Assembly: GCA_963422445.2 (NCBI GenBank)
Contig: OY729512.2
Location: forward strand, 6,448,001-6,512,000
Direction: 5' to 3'
Length of the DNA: 64,000 bases
Source: G963422445 sp963422445
Lineage (GTDB): Bacteria; Pseudomonadota; Alphaproteobacteria; Thalassobaculales; Thalassobaculaceae
Shown here: piece by piece, positions 10,002-19,562 of the stretch
How positions within the stretch are numbered: the first letter of the stretch is position 1
How the letters are laid out: each line of letters opens with the position of its first letter
Position numbers and translations under genes: made by a program
The notes under the pieces: generated by a model
What the model was told of the DNA's origin: nothing
Seen by the model: only the letters and a program-made list of their open reading frames with translations
Database searches by the model: none

Positions 10002-11147
10002 TGGATTGATTCCAATGTTTGAAACCCTCTTTTTCTTGCGGCGATGATGGTATCGGGATCGGCGGTCCAGACGAAGGGCCTGGCTTCGGTGGTGTTGTGT
10101 TCGTCGATGACGCGGCGGATGGCGTCCTGGAGGTCGCGTACGGAGCGGCAGACGCCGTATTTGAGACGGCGTCGTGTCAACTTGGCGAAGACGCCTTCGA
10201 GCGCGTTCAGCCACGCGCTCGAGGTGGGGTGACGTGGAAGGTCCAGCGCTGATGGCGTGCGAGCCAGACCTGGACTTCCTTGTGCTTGTGAGTGGCGTCG
10301 TTGTCCAGGATGGCATGGACCGGGACGCCGGCGGGTATCGTGCGCGCGATGCGGTTGAGGAATCTTAGGAACCCCTGGTGGCGATGCCGACTGGCGTGCT
10401 GGCCGATGACCGTGCCGTCGAGCACGGTCAGGGCGGCACACAGCGTCGTCGTGCCGTTGCGCATGGAATCATGTGTCATGGTAGCGCCGCGGCCTTTCTT
10501 TAGCGGCAGGCCGGGCTGTGTGCAGTCAAGTGCCTGAATTTGCGACTTTTCATCGATCGACAGTACGACCGCGTGAGCCGGCGGCGCAACGGAGAGGCCG
10601 ACGATGTCGGTCAGCGTCTCGAGGCAGGCGGGATCGTTCGAAAGCGTGCGGCCGCCAGCGGTGCGGCATCAGGCCATGCGCCTGCCAGACCGCCCAGACC
10701 CTCGAAGCGGCAACTCCCACAGCCTTCGCCATCGCCCGCAGCGTCCAGTGGGTCGCCGCGTGAGGCGGCGAGGTGTGGGTCAACTCTACGATCTTCGCCA
10801 CCGGCTCAGGAGCCAGAGGCGTCTTGCCCGGCGGACGTGTCTTGTCCCGCAGAAGTCCGTCCACACCTTCGTCCATAGAAGCGGTCCTGCCAGCGCCGGA
10901 CACTGTTCTTCGCCTGGCCGGTCTCTCTCATGATGACCATCGTGCCGAGTCCGTCATCGCTCAGAAGAACGATGCGCGCCCGTCAGACGTGTTTCTGCGG
11001 GCTCTTCGGGTCCGGGACAACCGTTTCAAGGCGATGCCGGTCGCCCGAAGTGAGCGTGAATGAAACACCAGGGCGCATCTTGCAGACCTCCGTGACCGAC
11101 AAATCAGAAGAACATAATAATGGATATATCTGTAACAATCAATCCAG
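10002..11147 (-). mobile_element. IS630-family insertion sequence, copy A (degenerate)
   Basis: This 1146-bp element is bounded by TA dinucleotides (10000-10001 and 11148-11149), as expected for IS630. Its ends are inverted copies around GTGGATTGATT / AATCAATCCAG. It inserted at the 3' end of the AAA-ATPase/PD-(D/E)XK gene. Two further copies occur at 48429-49577 and from about 61976. Confidence 0.85.
10019..11063 (-). pseudogene. IS630-family transposase, frameshifted
   Basis: Reading the minus strand, the N-terminal part (SVTLTSGDR-type start, RARIVLLSDDGLGT) is followed in another frame by EGVDGLLRDKTRPPGK and WTLRAMAKAVGVAASRVW. HAILDNDATHKHKEVQVWL (the DDE central Asp) comes next, then SSAWLNALEGVFAKLTRRRL with the last catalytic acidic residue. 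At least three frame changes break it. The first, at CTTCTATGGA, is shared by all three copies and could be a two-ORF or programmed junction; the others look like decay. Confidence 0.8.
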
Positions 11148-11369
11148 TAAACGACCAGTTCCATGGTATCCCGTTCATCACCCGACAGTCGCCAAATCCT
11201 TCATTGCTCATAGCAGATACTATCCGTGATCTTGCGCTTTGCGAATCACATCCCGAACCGTGGACCTTGGCAGGTTCATGTTTCGTGCAACTGATCTCTT
11301 TGGTTCCCCCGACCGATACCAAGTCATAATATTGGAATCCCGTTCCGCATTTCTGGAATTTCGGTGATA

Positions 11370-12410
11370 TCAGCCGGGCTCAAGCATGACCTTGATCTGG
11401 TCGCTTGGCGTTTTCAACGCCTCGAAGGCGTCCGGAAACGTATCGAATCCGACCGTGTGACTGACCAGGTCCGCGGCATCGATACGGTTCTGCGCCATCA
11501 TGTCGATCGCGAACTCGAAATCGCTCTTGTCGTAGACAAAACAGAAACTGATATCGATCTCCTTGATCAGCGCATCGGCCGGCTTGAAGCTGTCCGGCGT
11601 CATACATAACCCAACCACGACCACCCGGCCATCAATCGGTGCATAGTCGATCGCGACCTGCATCGACCCCGGCACGCCGACGGCATCGAAGACCAAGGTC
11701 GGATCGCCCTCGGCGATCTCGACAAACTGCGCCGAAACGTCCTCATTGGTGGCGTCGATCGCGGCCGTCGCCCCGAACCGGGCCGCCCCTTCGGCCCGTG
11801 TCATCGCCAGATCGCTGATAACCACATGTCTGGCCCCGAAAAACCGGCACCACAGCGCGACCGAAAGACCGACAGGCCCGCCACCGACAATCAGCACCCT
11901 GTCACCCGGCTGCAGACGCGCTCTCTTGACCGCATGCAGACCAACCGCAAGCGGCTCGACCAACGCGCCTTCCTGAAAACTCACAGTCTCCGGCAACGCC
12001 AGCGTTTCCTGGGTGCCGATCCGGGTATATTCAGCATACGCTCCGGTGAAAGACTCCGAAGCCCGTGTCGCGGCTGTCGGACATCGGTGCGGCCGGCCGG
12101 CGAGACAGGCGGCACAGTTGCCGCAGCCAAGTTGCGGCATCGCGCAAACTCTGTCCCCGACCTTCCAGTTGCCGCGGGCGGCCCGGCCGACCTCAACCAC
12201 CTCGCCGGCAAACTCGTGGCCGAGTACGGCACCGGGCGCGAGCGGCCGCCAGCCGGTTTTCTGCGGGTCGACCTCGGTCCAGTGCAGATCCGTTCCGCAG
12301 ATTCCGCAGGCGCAGACTTTTAGAATCAGTTCGTCCGGCCCCGGTTCCGGATCGGTGATGGTCTCGATGCTCAGCGGCAGCCCGCATTTGTGAAAAACCG
12401 CGGCTTTCAT
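11370..12410 (-). CDS. Zinc-containing alcohol dehydrogenase (MDR, butanediol/threonine dehydrogenase-like)
   Basis: The 346-residue medium-chain dehydrogenase starts MKAAVFHKCGLPLSIE at 12410 behind AGGAGG, although an in-frame extension to 12548 exists. CGICGTDLHW contains the catalytic-zinc Cys. The structural-zinc lobe holds Cys residues in PQLGCGNCAACLAG. VGGGPVGLSVAL binds the NAD(P) pyrophosphate. It oxidises a secondary alcohol or diol, but the exact substrate cannot be assigned (2,3-butanediol, threonine and polyols are all possible). It is divergent from the MaoC-like and enoyl-CoA hydratase genes, suggesting a shared catabolic locus. Confidence 0.88.
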   Translation of the reverse strand: MKAAVFHKCGLPLSIETITDPEPGPDELILKVCACGICGTDLHWTEVDPQKTGWRPLAPGAVLGHEFAGEVVEVGRAARGNWKVGDRVCAMPQLGCGNCAACLAGRPHRCPTAATRASESFTGAYAEYTRIGTQETLALPETVSFQEGALVEPLAVGLHAVKRARLQPGDRVLIVGGGPVGLSVALWCRFFGARHVVISDLAMTRAEGAARFGATAAIDATNEDVSAQFVEIAEGDPTLVFDAVGVPGSMQVAIDYAPIDGRVVVVGLCMTPDSFKPADALIKEIDISFCFVYDKSDFEFAIDMMAQNRIDAADLVSHTVGFDTFPDAFEALKTPSDQIKVMLEPG

Positions 12411-12593
12411 GACTCGAACTCCTCCTGATTCGCGTGGCGCGGCCATGGTGACCGAGGCCGGATCGACTGGCAATGCCGAAGCGGTTGCGGCGGAAGCGGT
12501 TTCCATCATGATGTTATCGTGTCGGCATGGTTTGCGACTAGTCATCAAGACTATAGCCTGTCGACGATCAGCAAGATACTGGGAGAGATGCGG

Positions 12594-13406
12594 ATGCTAC
12601 AAGAACAGACGATCGCGCACGAGGTTGTCGCCCGCAACCTGTCGGCTGCGTCGGAAAACCGTATCCATGACAATGCGGTCGCACAACGTTTCGGGTTCTC
12701 CGGAGGATTGGTGCCCGGCGTCGAAGTCTATGCCTATATGCTCAATCCGGTCGTGCGGCAGTTCGGGATCGACTGGCTGGCCCGCGGCAGTGCCGACATC
12801 CGGCTACTGAAGCCGGTCTATGACGGCCGCCCGGTCGTGGTCACCGCATCGCAAGCCGACAGCAGCGCTTTGGCGCTGACAGTCGAATCCGACAATGTCC
12901 TCTGCGCCACCGGTACGGCGTCCACCGAGGGCAGAATCCTCGATTATTCACCGACGGAATTTGTCGACGCGCCCCTGCCGGATCCGGCGCAACGGCCCGA
13001 GGCAACCCCCGAGTCGCTCCCCGACGGCCGGGTGCTCGGCACGTTCGAGCAGGACATGGATCCGGCCGAACAGGAACAATATCTGAACGATATCGGCGAA
13101 CCCCTCGAAGTGTTCCGGACCGAAAAGATCATTCATCCCGGTTGGCTGCTTCGAATGGCCAACCGGGCGCTGTCAGCCAATGTTCAGCTGGGGCCATGGA
13201 TGCATGTTGGCAGCACCGTTCGGAACCTGGCGCTCGCCCGTCATGGCGACCGGCTCTCGACCCGCAGCCGGGTCCGCCGATCCTATGAACACAAAGGCCA
13301 TCTGTTCGTCGATATCGCCGTGCTGATCCTGCACGACGAAACCGCGATCCAGTTTGTCGATCATGTCTCGATCTATCGTCCACGCCAGGTGAGCGAAGTC
13401 GCCTGA
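12594..13406 (+). CDS. MaoC/hotdog-fold dehydratase-like protein
   Basis: The protein is about 271 residues from ATG 12594, preceded by GGAGAG at a normal distance; an in-frame ATG at 12588 and a longer frame from 12519 also exist. It looks like a double-hotdog protein. The N-terminal half has RFGFSGGLVPGVEVYAYM, and a second half spans roughly residues 170-265. The GLVPG segment resembles the substrate-loop region of MaoC-like hydratases, but the classic D-x4-H dyad is not clear. It probably acts on an acyl-CoA or related thioester. The enoyl-CoA hydratase gene starts 34 bp downstream, implying one transcript. Confidence 0.65.
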   Translation: MLQEQTIAHEVVARNLSAASENRIHDNAVAQRFGFSGGLVPGVEVYAYMLNPVVRQFGIDWLARGSADIRLLKPVYDGRPVVVTASQADSSALALTVESDNVLCATGTASTEGRILDYSPTEFVDAPLPDPAQRPEATPESLPDGRVLGTFEQDMDPAEQEQYLNDIGEPLEVFRTEKIIHPGWLLRMANRALSANVQLGPWMHVGSTVRNLALARHGDRLSTRSRVRRSYEHKGHLFVDIAVLILHDETAIQFVDHVSIYRPRQVSEVA

Positions 13407-13440
13407 ATCTAACCTCTGATCCAGACCGGAGGACCGGACC

Positions 13441-14214
13441 ATGCCTGAATTTTATACCGCAGATCGTGAAGGACATGTCCTGACCGTCACGCTCAAGCGT
13501 CCCGAACGGATGAACGCCCTGCATTCACCGGCGCATCACGAACTGCACGAGATATTTGATGAGTTCGAGGCTGACCCGAATCTCTGGGTCGGCATTCTGA
13601 CCGGTGCCGGCGACCGCGCCTTCAGCGCCGGTAACGATCTGAAATGGCAAGCCGAAGGCGGCGTGCGGGACAAGCCCTCCAGCGGATTCGGCGGCATCAC
13701 CGAGCGCTTCGACCGCACAAAACCGCTGATCGCCGCGGTCAATGGCGTTGCCATGGGCGGCGGCTTCGAGCTGGCTCTCGCCTGTGATGTGATCATCGCC
13801 GCCGAAAACGCCCGCTTCGCTCTGCCAGAACCGCGCGTCGGTCTCGCCGCTCTTGCCGGCGGTTTGCACCGCCTGCCTCGCGCCATTCCGATCAAACGGG
13901 CCATGGGCATGATTCTAACCGGCCGGCATGTCCCGGCGGCCGAAGGATATGATCTCGGCTTCGTCACGCAACTGGTCCCCGAGGGCGAGGCCTTGGCGGC
14001 GGCAAAGGCCTTCGCGGCGACGGTTCTCGAGTGTTCACCCGTCTCGATCCGAACCAGCCTCGATGTCGTGCGCCGCGGTCTCGAATACAGCGATGTCCGT
14101 GACGCGATGTTGATGACGTATGACAGCGTGACCAAGCTGCGGAACAGCGAGGACATGATCGAGGGGCCGCTTGCCTTTGCGGAAAAACGCAAGCCCGACT
14201 GGAAAGGCCGCTGA
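13441..14214 (+). CDS. Enoyl-CoA hydratase/isomerase (crotonase family)
   Basis: The 257-residue protein is a full-length crotonase. The oxyanion-hole segment GDRAFSAGNDLKW and the helix AMGGGFELALACD are present. PEPRVGLAALAGG holds the conserved glutamate position of the CaiD/FadB-like group. It hydrates or isomerises a 2-enoyl-CoA in the cytosol. The start has GGAGG about 9 bp upstream. With the preceding MaoC-like gene and the divergent dehydrogenase it suggests a small acyl-CoA or side-chain degradation locus. The specific substrate is not known. Confidence 0.9.
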   Translation: MPEFYTADREGHVLTVTLKRPERMNALHSPAHHELHEIFDEFEADPNLWVGILTGAGDRAFSAGNDLKWQAEGGVRDKPSSGFGGITERFDRTKPLIAAVNGVAMGGGFELALACDVIIAAENARFALPEPRVGLAALAGGLHRLPRAIPIKRAMGMILTGRHVPAAEGYDLGFVTQLVPEGEALAAAKAFAATVLECSPVSIRTSLDVVRRGLEYSDVRDAMLMTYDSVTKLRNSEDMIEGPLAFAEKRKPDWKGR

Positions 14215-14449
14215 CCCGGCACGCAATCTGCAGGGCGGCCCAACAATGTAGCGGCGATACCGCGGCCCGCTTCCTCTTCCAGCGTCCGGAGTCTTGCGGG
14301 AATGAGGGCAATCACGTCGGGACCGGTATTTCAGCGGCAACCGGAATGATCGGCGCCCGGTCTGGACCTGGCATTGATCCCGATGAGCAGCCATGTGGAT
14401 GCTGGAATAGGAAGCGGATCGGACACCCTATCCGCCGGTTCATGAACAA

Positions 14450-14878
14450 TCAGACAAAATTGACTTTCATCCATCGCTCCCGACGACGTTCAAGCCGGGA
14501 TCCCGGCGTCTCCTCGTCATAATGGGCCGGAACAGGAGCCTTGATCCGTGTTTCGGGAAGTTCGAGCGCATTGACCACACAAGTGGCCAGGATCTGGTCT
14601 CGTTCCGGATCCTCCATGCAGGCTCCGACATAGACGCCGCAATCCCGGCAAATCAGAAAATCGGTAATGCCGTGTCCCATGCGATAGCGCGAGAGCTTAC
14701 CCGGATCGGCGACGGCGATCTCCAGCCGTCCATCCGGATCCGCAGTCGCCCGAACATTGTGTTTGCGGCAGAACGTGCACTGGCACGCCCGTATTGGCAG
14801 ATCCTCGAAGGCCTTCGAGGCGTGAAAGGCAAGGCGGAGATTGCCGCAATGACAACCGCCGTTAACGACCTCAGGCAT
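14450..14878 (-). CDS. GFA-domain (glutathione-dependent formaldehyde-activating enzyme family) protein
   Basis: The 142-residue protein starts MPEVVNGGCHCG at 14878 behind GGGAGA. It has the zinc-site cysteines of the GFA/CENP-V fold: Cys9 and Cys11, then Cys32, Cys34 and Cys37 in ACQCTFCRKH, then the CRDCG pair. The family includes S-hydroxymethylglutathione synthase, but many members have unknown roles, so the enzymatic function is not assigned. A longer open frame upstream (to 15022) overlaps the EamA gene and is unlikely to be the start. The EamA transporter lies just upstream on the same strand. Confidence 0.85.
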   Translation of the reverse strand: MPEVVNGGCHCGNLRLAFHASKAFEDLPIRACQCTFCRKHNVRATADPDGRLEIAVADPGKLSRYRMGHGITDFLICRDCGVYVGACMEDPERDQILATCVVNALELPETRIKAPVPAHYDEETPGSRLERRRERWMKVNFV

Positions 14879-14912
14879 GGTGTATCTCCCACGGGTCCGG
14901 GCGCGTGCGTTT

Positions 14913-15779
14913 CTATTTGGTTCGACCGACACGATAGAGCACATAGCCGCCGGCCGCGACGATGACGGTTGTCCCGATCCAGGTATTCGCTCCAGGAACA
15001 GTGTCGAACATGACGTATCCAAGAACGACCGACCAGATCATTTTGGTATAGTTGAACGGCGCAAGCAGCGAGGCTTCGCCGCGATTGAAGGCTGCGATCA
15101 TGCAGAGATGGGCCAGTGCCCCCATGGCGCCAGTCAGCAGAAAGATGATCCAATGCTCGCCGGTCGGCGGCAGCCAGAAGAACGGGACGGTCAGACTGAT
15201 CCAGAACATGCCGCCGATACTGGTATAGAACAGTGTTGTATCGGGTTTCTCGGTCATCGCGAGAATTCTGGTCACGATCTGGAACAGAGAAAAGAACACC
15301 GTGCCGATCAACACCATGAGCGACGCCCAGTGCCACAGACCGCCGCCGGGTCGGACGACGATCAGCACCCCGAGCAATCCGATCACGACTGCGGCCCAGC
15401 GGTGCAGGCCGACCCGTTCCTTCAGGATCGGCACCGACAACATCGTGATGAACAACGGGGCGGTAAATCCGATCGCGGTCGCTTCGGCGATCGGCAGGTA
15501 GGTCAACCCGACAAAGAGAAAAGTGATTGATGCAACGAGGCAGCCTGGTCGGACAAATTGCATCGGGATACGGTTCGTCGCGACCAGTGCGACTGGGCGG
15601 GCGCCTGCGAGGACAAAATAAACACTGACGGTCAGAACGATCCCGACAAAATATCCCCAGACCAGCTGTACGGCGTGCAGTTCGTCGGTGTACGCCTTGC
15701 AGATCGCGTCGACGAGCGCGATCAACCCGATCGAGGCGATAAAAAAGGCAACGGCATGTAGCGGTTTTTGGATTGTCAT
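14913..15779 (-). CDS. EamA/DMT-family permease
   Basis: The 288-residue protein starts MTIQKPLHAVAFF at 15779 and has about ten hydrophobic segments arranged as two EamA repeats. PIAEATAIGFTAPLFITML and GEASLLAPFNYTKMIWSVVLGY mark equivalent positions in the two halves. Drug/metabolite transporters of this type export amino acids, metabolites or drugs; the substrate is unknown. The GFA-domain gene follows 34 bp after its stop, so the two are probably co-transcribed. Confidence 0.88.
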   Translation of the reverse strand: MTIQKPLHAVAFFIASIGLIALVDAICKAYTDELHAVQLVWGYFVGIVLTVSVYFVLAGARPVALVATNRIPMQFVRPGCLVASITFLFVGLTYLPIAEATAIGFTAPLFITMLSVPILKERVGLHRWAAVVIGLLGVLIVVRPGGGLWHWASLMVLIGTVFFSLFQIVTRILAMTEKPDTTLFYTSIGGMFWISLTVPFFWLPPTGEHWIIFLLTGAMGALAHLCMIAAFNRGEASLLAPFNYTKMIWSVVLGYVMFDTVPGANTWIGTTVIVAAGGYVLYRVGRTK

Positions 15780-16465
15780 GCGGTTGTAGTCGCCTAGTCC
15801 GACACGATCGTGGTTGATGCGACCATCAGCGGATTGTTGTTGATGAAGGCTGACAGGTGATGCCCTCTGCCCAAGAGCGATGCAAACGGCAGCTTTTGGG
15901 AACGTTGAACGCATGGTAGGGCCCGATGGCAGATTTGCTGCGGGGTTCGAATTCTGGATGAACGTCCATATTTGACAGAGAAGCGATCCAGCACTCAGAT
16001 CCCTTTCATGAGTGTTCCAGTATATGATATCATGTTTGATAACTTGCCAGAAACTGAATTTCGACGCCACCACAGTTCTAATCCGAAGACAGGCATCCCG
16101 CCATTGGATCCAGGAACAGGAAAATCCGGAGATAAACCTGCAACGGGTTGTGACGCACTACTCTCCAGATAATGGTGAGGTTGAGAATGACCAAAGTGAT
16201 GAAATATTATAATAGAGGAGTTGTGAAATTCGGAAACGAATTACGGCATCACGGTCACCCGAAATTACTCAGGAAGGCACTCCTACTATGACGTAAATAA
16301 ACTCTGTCTGGCGTTCGTGCGACTTTTACGTTATTTCTACTTGTTTACGTTGAGCCTTGCGTCCTGCAATCTTGTTTTTAAGACCCAGTTCGGAGCCCGA
16401 AATGCAACAGGAATCGACCGGGGCCTTCAGGCATTGATCGATGCCGAATACGACCATACCGATGA
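15780..16465. other. Gene-poor stretch
   Basis: This roughly 690-bp region is AT-richer than its neighbours. Short open frames exist on both strands, but none has a convincing start site or recognisable sequence. It may contain the EamA promoter and the eroded upstream part of the relic gene that follows. Confidence 0.5.
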
Positions 16466-16908
16466 AAAATTTCGGTCGCCTATTGTGCCATCTATACGCA
16501 AATGCGGGACACATGGAAGCGCGTCGTTGAAGATACTCTGTTCAACCGGGTCGTTCAGCGCTTTCGCCCGGAGGTCATGACGCAGCGCCTCGAAGAAGCC
16601 TGCATCGATCCCGAAAACGACTATCCGGTAAACCGCTTATGCACCTGGCTCCGGTGAAACGCACATGTAGCGTTTGGCGTCCCGGGAATAGTCGACATCG
16701 GGGGCAACATCGTGTGCCACCGGAGCCACGTGCATAAGCGGTTCCGGTAATTTTTGAGGGTATGAAACACTGTTCTCACTATTAGGGCCCATGACCCGGC
16801 GGAAGACCTGCCCCTCCCCCGAACTCCCCGAGCCGGAACATGTCCGTCGTGACGTTGACGAACCGAAGGGATTTTTTAAACCGCAAACGAGCACCGAGGA
16901 AAGCTGAG
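16466..16908 (+). pseudogene. Relic C-terminal end of an unidentified protein, split by a MITE
   Basis: One frame reads YCAIYTQMRDTWKRVVE, then LFNRVVQRFRPEVMTQRL and ENDYP up to a MITE. After removing the MITE and one target duplication it continues VIFEGMKHCSHY. A one-base change then leads to GHDPAEDLPLP-like and PELPEPEHVRRDVDE blocks ending at about 16906. The consistent charge pattern across the joins argues for a real decayed gene. I do not recognise the family with certainty, and the N-terminal part is missing. Confidence 0.5.
16632..16742. mobile_element. MITE type A, copy 2 (111 bp)
   Basis: It has the same 111-bp length and terminal inverted repeats as the copy at 7647. The 8-bp duplication TCCGGTAA lies at 16624-16631 and 16743-16750. 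It interrupts the relic gene at codons for DYPV. Confidence 0.92.
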
Positions 16909-16937
16909 AAAAGCACCACCGCATGAGGAAGGCCTAG

Positions 16938-17778
16938 ATAGTGTCGTCATGAGTGATGTTCATCTGTCCTATCTGTCGAACTCACTCGATGGTTCCTGGA
17001 GGCGACTCATGGGAATGGCTCATCGGCGTCACGACATTTCGGATAGGGTCTGGCTGTTGCTGGAGCCTCATCTGCCTGGTCGAGCGGGACGTTGGGGTGG
17101 GGTGGCGCAGGATAATCGACGGTTCATTAATGCGATCTTCTGGATTCTGCGCATCGGCGCTCCCTGGCGTGATGTGCCGCCAGACTATGGAGACTGGAAA
17201 ACTACCCATCGTCGGTTCTGTCGCTGGCGGGACAAGGGGCTCTGGGGGCGTTGCTGGAGCCTCTGGTGGATGAGCCGGACGATGAGTGGCTGATGATTGA
17301 CGCCAGTCATCTCAAGGTCCATCCCCATGCGAGCGGTGCGGTCGGCGGCAATCAGGCGATGGGTCGCACAAAAGGGGGCTGAACACGACGCTGCACCTGG
17401 CTGTGGACACGCATGGGATGCCGGTGCGGGTGTTGGTGACCGAGGGGACGGCAGCAGATTGCAGTCAAGCGGTCGAGCTGATTGAAGGGATAGATGCCGA
17501 GTATTTGTTGGCGGACAAGGCCTATGACACGAATGCCATCCTGTCTTTGTGAGGAGCATGAAGTCATTCCAGTGGTTCCGCCGAAGCGCAACCGCAAGCA
17601 CCCCAGAGCGTATGATGTCCATCTCTACCGGCGCCGGCATTTGGTGGAGAACGCGTTTCTGTGGCTCAAGCGTTGGCGTGGGATTGCCACGCGATACGCC
17701 AGGAATGCCGCATCGTTCCTCGCCGCGGTGCAGATTCGGTGTCTGGCGCTCTGGGCTGGCATTTCGTGACGACACTAT
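16938..17778 (+). mobile_element. IS5-family (IS427-like) insertion sequence, copy B
   Basis: This 841-bp element has the same inverted repeats as copy A and is flanked by CTAG at 16934-16937 and 17779-17782. It is 3 bp shorter than copy A because of small deletions in the transposase gene. Confidence 0.9.
16949..17769 (+). pseudogene. IS5-family transposase, copy B, frameshifted
   Basis: Compared with copy A, one G is missing near 17250 (GGGGGCGTTGCTGG) and two bases near 17546 (CTGTCTTTGTG). Both alter the frame in addition to the A-AAA-GGG programmed site. The protein segments DISDRVWLLLEPHLPGRAG and HLVENAFLWLKRWRG are otherwise nearly identical to copy A, so inactivation is recent. Confidence 0.8.
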
Positions 17779-18033
17779 CTAGAACCGGTACTCCTTGAGG
17801 CGCGATGGATTGGGCTCTCGTCAACCGAACCCGGATTCGCCAAGCCTCCGCCTACCCGAGATTCACCGAACCTGCGGGCAGGTTTCAGTTCGGGTGGGTA
17901 ACGATCCCTCGCACGATTTTATGGAGGCCGCCACAGGGCCACCGTTACGCATCAGAGACTTAAGGGCATGCGGCATAATTTACGTGTAATCATGCAGTGC
18001 TATTGACTTGTGATGATAAATCGTTATATCATT

Positions 18034-19531
18034 GAATCTCTTGCAAAATTCCTGTCCCCAGGGTCCGGTGAGCCCGGATCGGTCGGTTGCTTTCGGTCAC
18101 CTCTGCACCTGGAGGTCGGAATCCATGGATTCGCGGTGTCTCATCAGAGATGATGAGACCGAACAGGGACCTTTGCGGACATCGGGACACGCCTCTCCGG
18201 GTCCCTCTCTTCGAGAGGGCCGCGAAAGGTCGGTATGCGTTGTCGGAGCCGCGCTATGGGGCGGCGAGACGTATCAACGGGTCAGCCGCCAGGGCCAGGA
18301 TGCCGAACATGAGATGGCAGGCGACCTTGGAATGTCCACGGACGCGGACATGGCGCCCGCCACACTCATCCTTGAGGCGGGCGTTGGTCCTCTCGACACC
18401 GGACCGGATCCGGACCCGCACGGTCTCGGGATCGACATGGCCTATTGCACGCCGGGCCCGGGCCTCCCGGTCTCGCTCCTCCTTGAGGTCCTTGTCCCGG
18501 CGCGGATTGACATCGATGATCGGCACATGGCCAAGCCGTTCGCTCATCTGGTAGATCTCCCTGGCATCATAGGCCGCGTCCATGAGATCGTAGAGATTGG
18601 TCACACGCCCGGCGGTCATCATCGCCAGCGGGATCGCGACCTGGCTGTCATGGACGGATGCCGAGGTGAGGACGGTCCTCAGCGGCACCCCGCAGTCTGC
18701 TGTGTCGATATGCAGCTTGTAACCGCGCCAAGCCTCCAGGACCCCCTTGGCAGTCTTCTTTGCCCCGTGATCGCAGACCTTCGGCAGCGCGTCGAGCATC
18801 TCATCGAGATCCATCCCGTTCGCTTGCCGTTCGAGACGCCCAGGCTCCTTCGTCCTCTCCGCGCCCTTGCGGGGCCGGCCGCGCTTGCGGTTCGGCGTCC
18901 TGGCCTTCGGCTTCGGGGCCGGCGTCTCCCGGGCCTCGATGGCCGTCGGGTCCCTCGACACGTGGCCGATGAGCGCGTCGCCCAGTGTCTCTGCAACCAG
19001 AGCCGCGTGCATCCTCTCCGGAAGACGGGACTGCGACCATTCGGCAAACGCCCGCGAAAACGTCGCTTCACGCGGGATCTCCGCGACACGCGACCAGCCG
19101 CACAGTCGGCACAACGTCGGGTCCACCTTGAGCCTGTCGATCAGGTGGCGGGTCGTCGGCAGATCCCATACCGCCTTGGCGATGAAGCCACGGGCCAGCG
19201 CCCGGCGATCCTCCCGGGGCCGACCCGGACCGGTCCACACCTCATCGACGAAGCCCTCCACCTTGACGAGATCGAGAGCTGTCACGAAACGCTTGTGCGT
19301 CTCGAGGAGAGGACCGACCGCTTCGGCCAACGCAGGGAAAAGTTCCCCTTGAAATCGGTGCCAGGGATCGGACAGGGTCGAGCCAAGAGTCATCGGGGTC
19401 ACCTACTCGGTATCTTGTTGTTGTGGAAACACAACAGACCACGGGGTGCCCCCGAAACCCAGGCCCTCGACAACAAAATCAGCCTCGAGAAGGCAAAAAA
19501 CCGGTCGGGCCGGCAATTTTGCAAGAAGCTC
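18034..19531 (-). mobile_element. 1498-bp IS4/IS5-superfamily insertion sequence, copy 1
   Basis: The ends are GAATCTCTTGCAAAATT (left) and the inverse of GAGCTTCTTGCAAAATT (right), a 17-bp imperfect inverted repeat. The same element occurs inverted at 21670-23167 and in the same orientation at 44012-45509, each 1498 bp. No clear target duplication is seen for this copy. Confidence 0.88.
18254..19393 (-). CDS. DDE transposase of the 1498-bp IS, copy 1
   Basis: The uninterrupted protein is about 380 aa. It has the DUF772-like N-terminal region (IAKAVWDLPTTRHLIDRL, LCGWSRVAEIPREATFSRAF), then HVSRDPTAIEARE (first Asp). A basic PNRKRGRPRKG linker and the second Asp in DLMDAAYDAREIY follow. The C-terminal SGVERTNARLKDECGGR carries the Glu. 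It appears intact, but the ribosome site reads GAGTAGG where the other copies have GAGGAGG. I place it in the IS4/IS5 superfamily without naming a group. The long antisense open frame here is an artefact of GC-rich third positions. Confidence 0.85.
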   Translation of the reverse strand: MTLGSTLSDPWHRFQGELFPALAEAVGPLLETHKRFVTALDLVKVEGFVDEVWTGPGRPREDRRALARGFIAKAVWDLPTTRHLIDRLKVDPTLCRLCGWSRVAEIPREATFSRAFAEWSQSRLPERMHAALVAETLGDALIGHVSRDPTAIEARETPAPKPKARTPNRKRGRPRKGAERTKEPGRLERQANGMDLDEMLDALPKVCDHGAKKTAKGVLEAWRGYKLHIDTADCGVPLRTVLTSASVHDSQVAIPLAMMTAGRVTNLYDLMDAAYDAREIYQMSERLGHVPIIDVNPRRDKDLKEERDREARARRAIGHVDPETVRVRIRSGVERTNARLKDECGGRHVRVRGHSKVACHLMFGILALAADPLIRLAAP

Positions 19532-19562
19532 TTGTGTGTCTGGATTTGCGGCCGTGGCCAGC

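Larger units (their letters stand above)
5313..10009 (+). pseudogene. AAA-ATPase-like / PD-(D/E)XK nuclease gene, broken by three insertions plus a fourth at its 3' end
   Basis: Pieces of one gene of about 578 codons can be joined in order. Residues from 5313 read PYGMAEFADIRRTGQLYVD, the usual N-terminus of the family. The P-loop-like RPRQFGK region follows at about 7438. The middle part runs 7758-8640, and 8641-8854 continues with YGYLRDAW. The C-terminal nuclease domain resumes at 9699 (GYADIYLEP, then IELEYLK) and ends VVFRGWDL near 10009. The insertions are an IS1634-type element (5396-7387), a MITE (7647-7757), an IS5-type element (8855-9698), and an IS630 at TA 10000-10001. Removing the MITE or IS5 with one target duplication restores the frame exactly. 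Single-base frameshifts lie near 7392, 8638 and 9900. The intact family is fairly common and its role is unclear. Confidence 0.85.

Noticed and set aside
15930..15960. GGTTCGAATTC suggesting a tRNA 3' end
   Set aside because: No matching acceptor stem, D-arm or anticodon arm within 80 bp on either strand.
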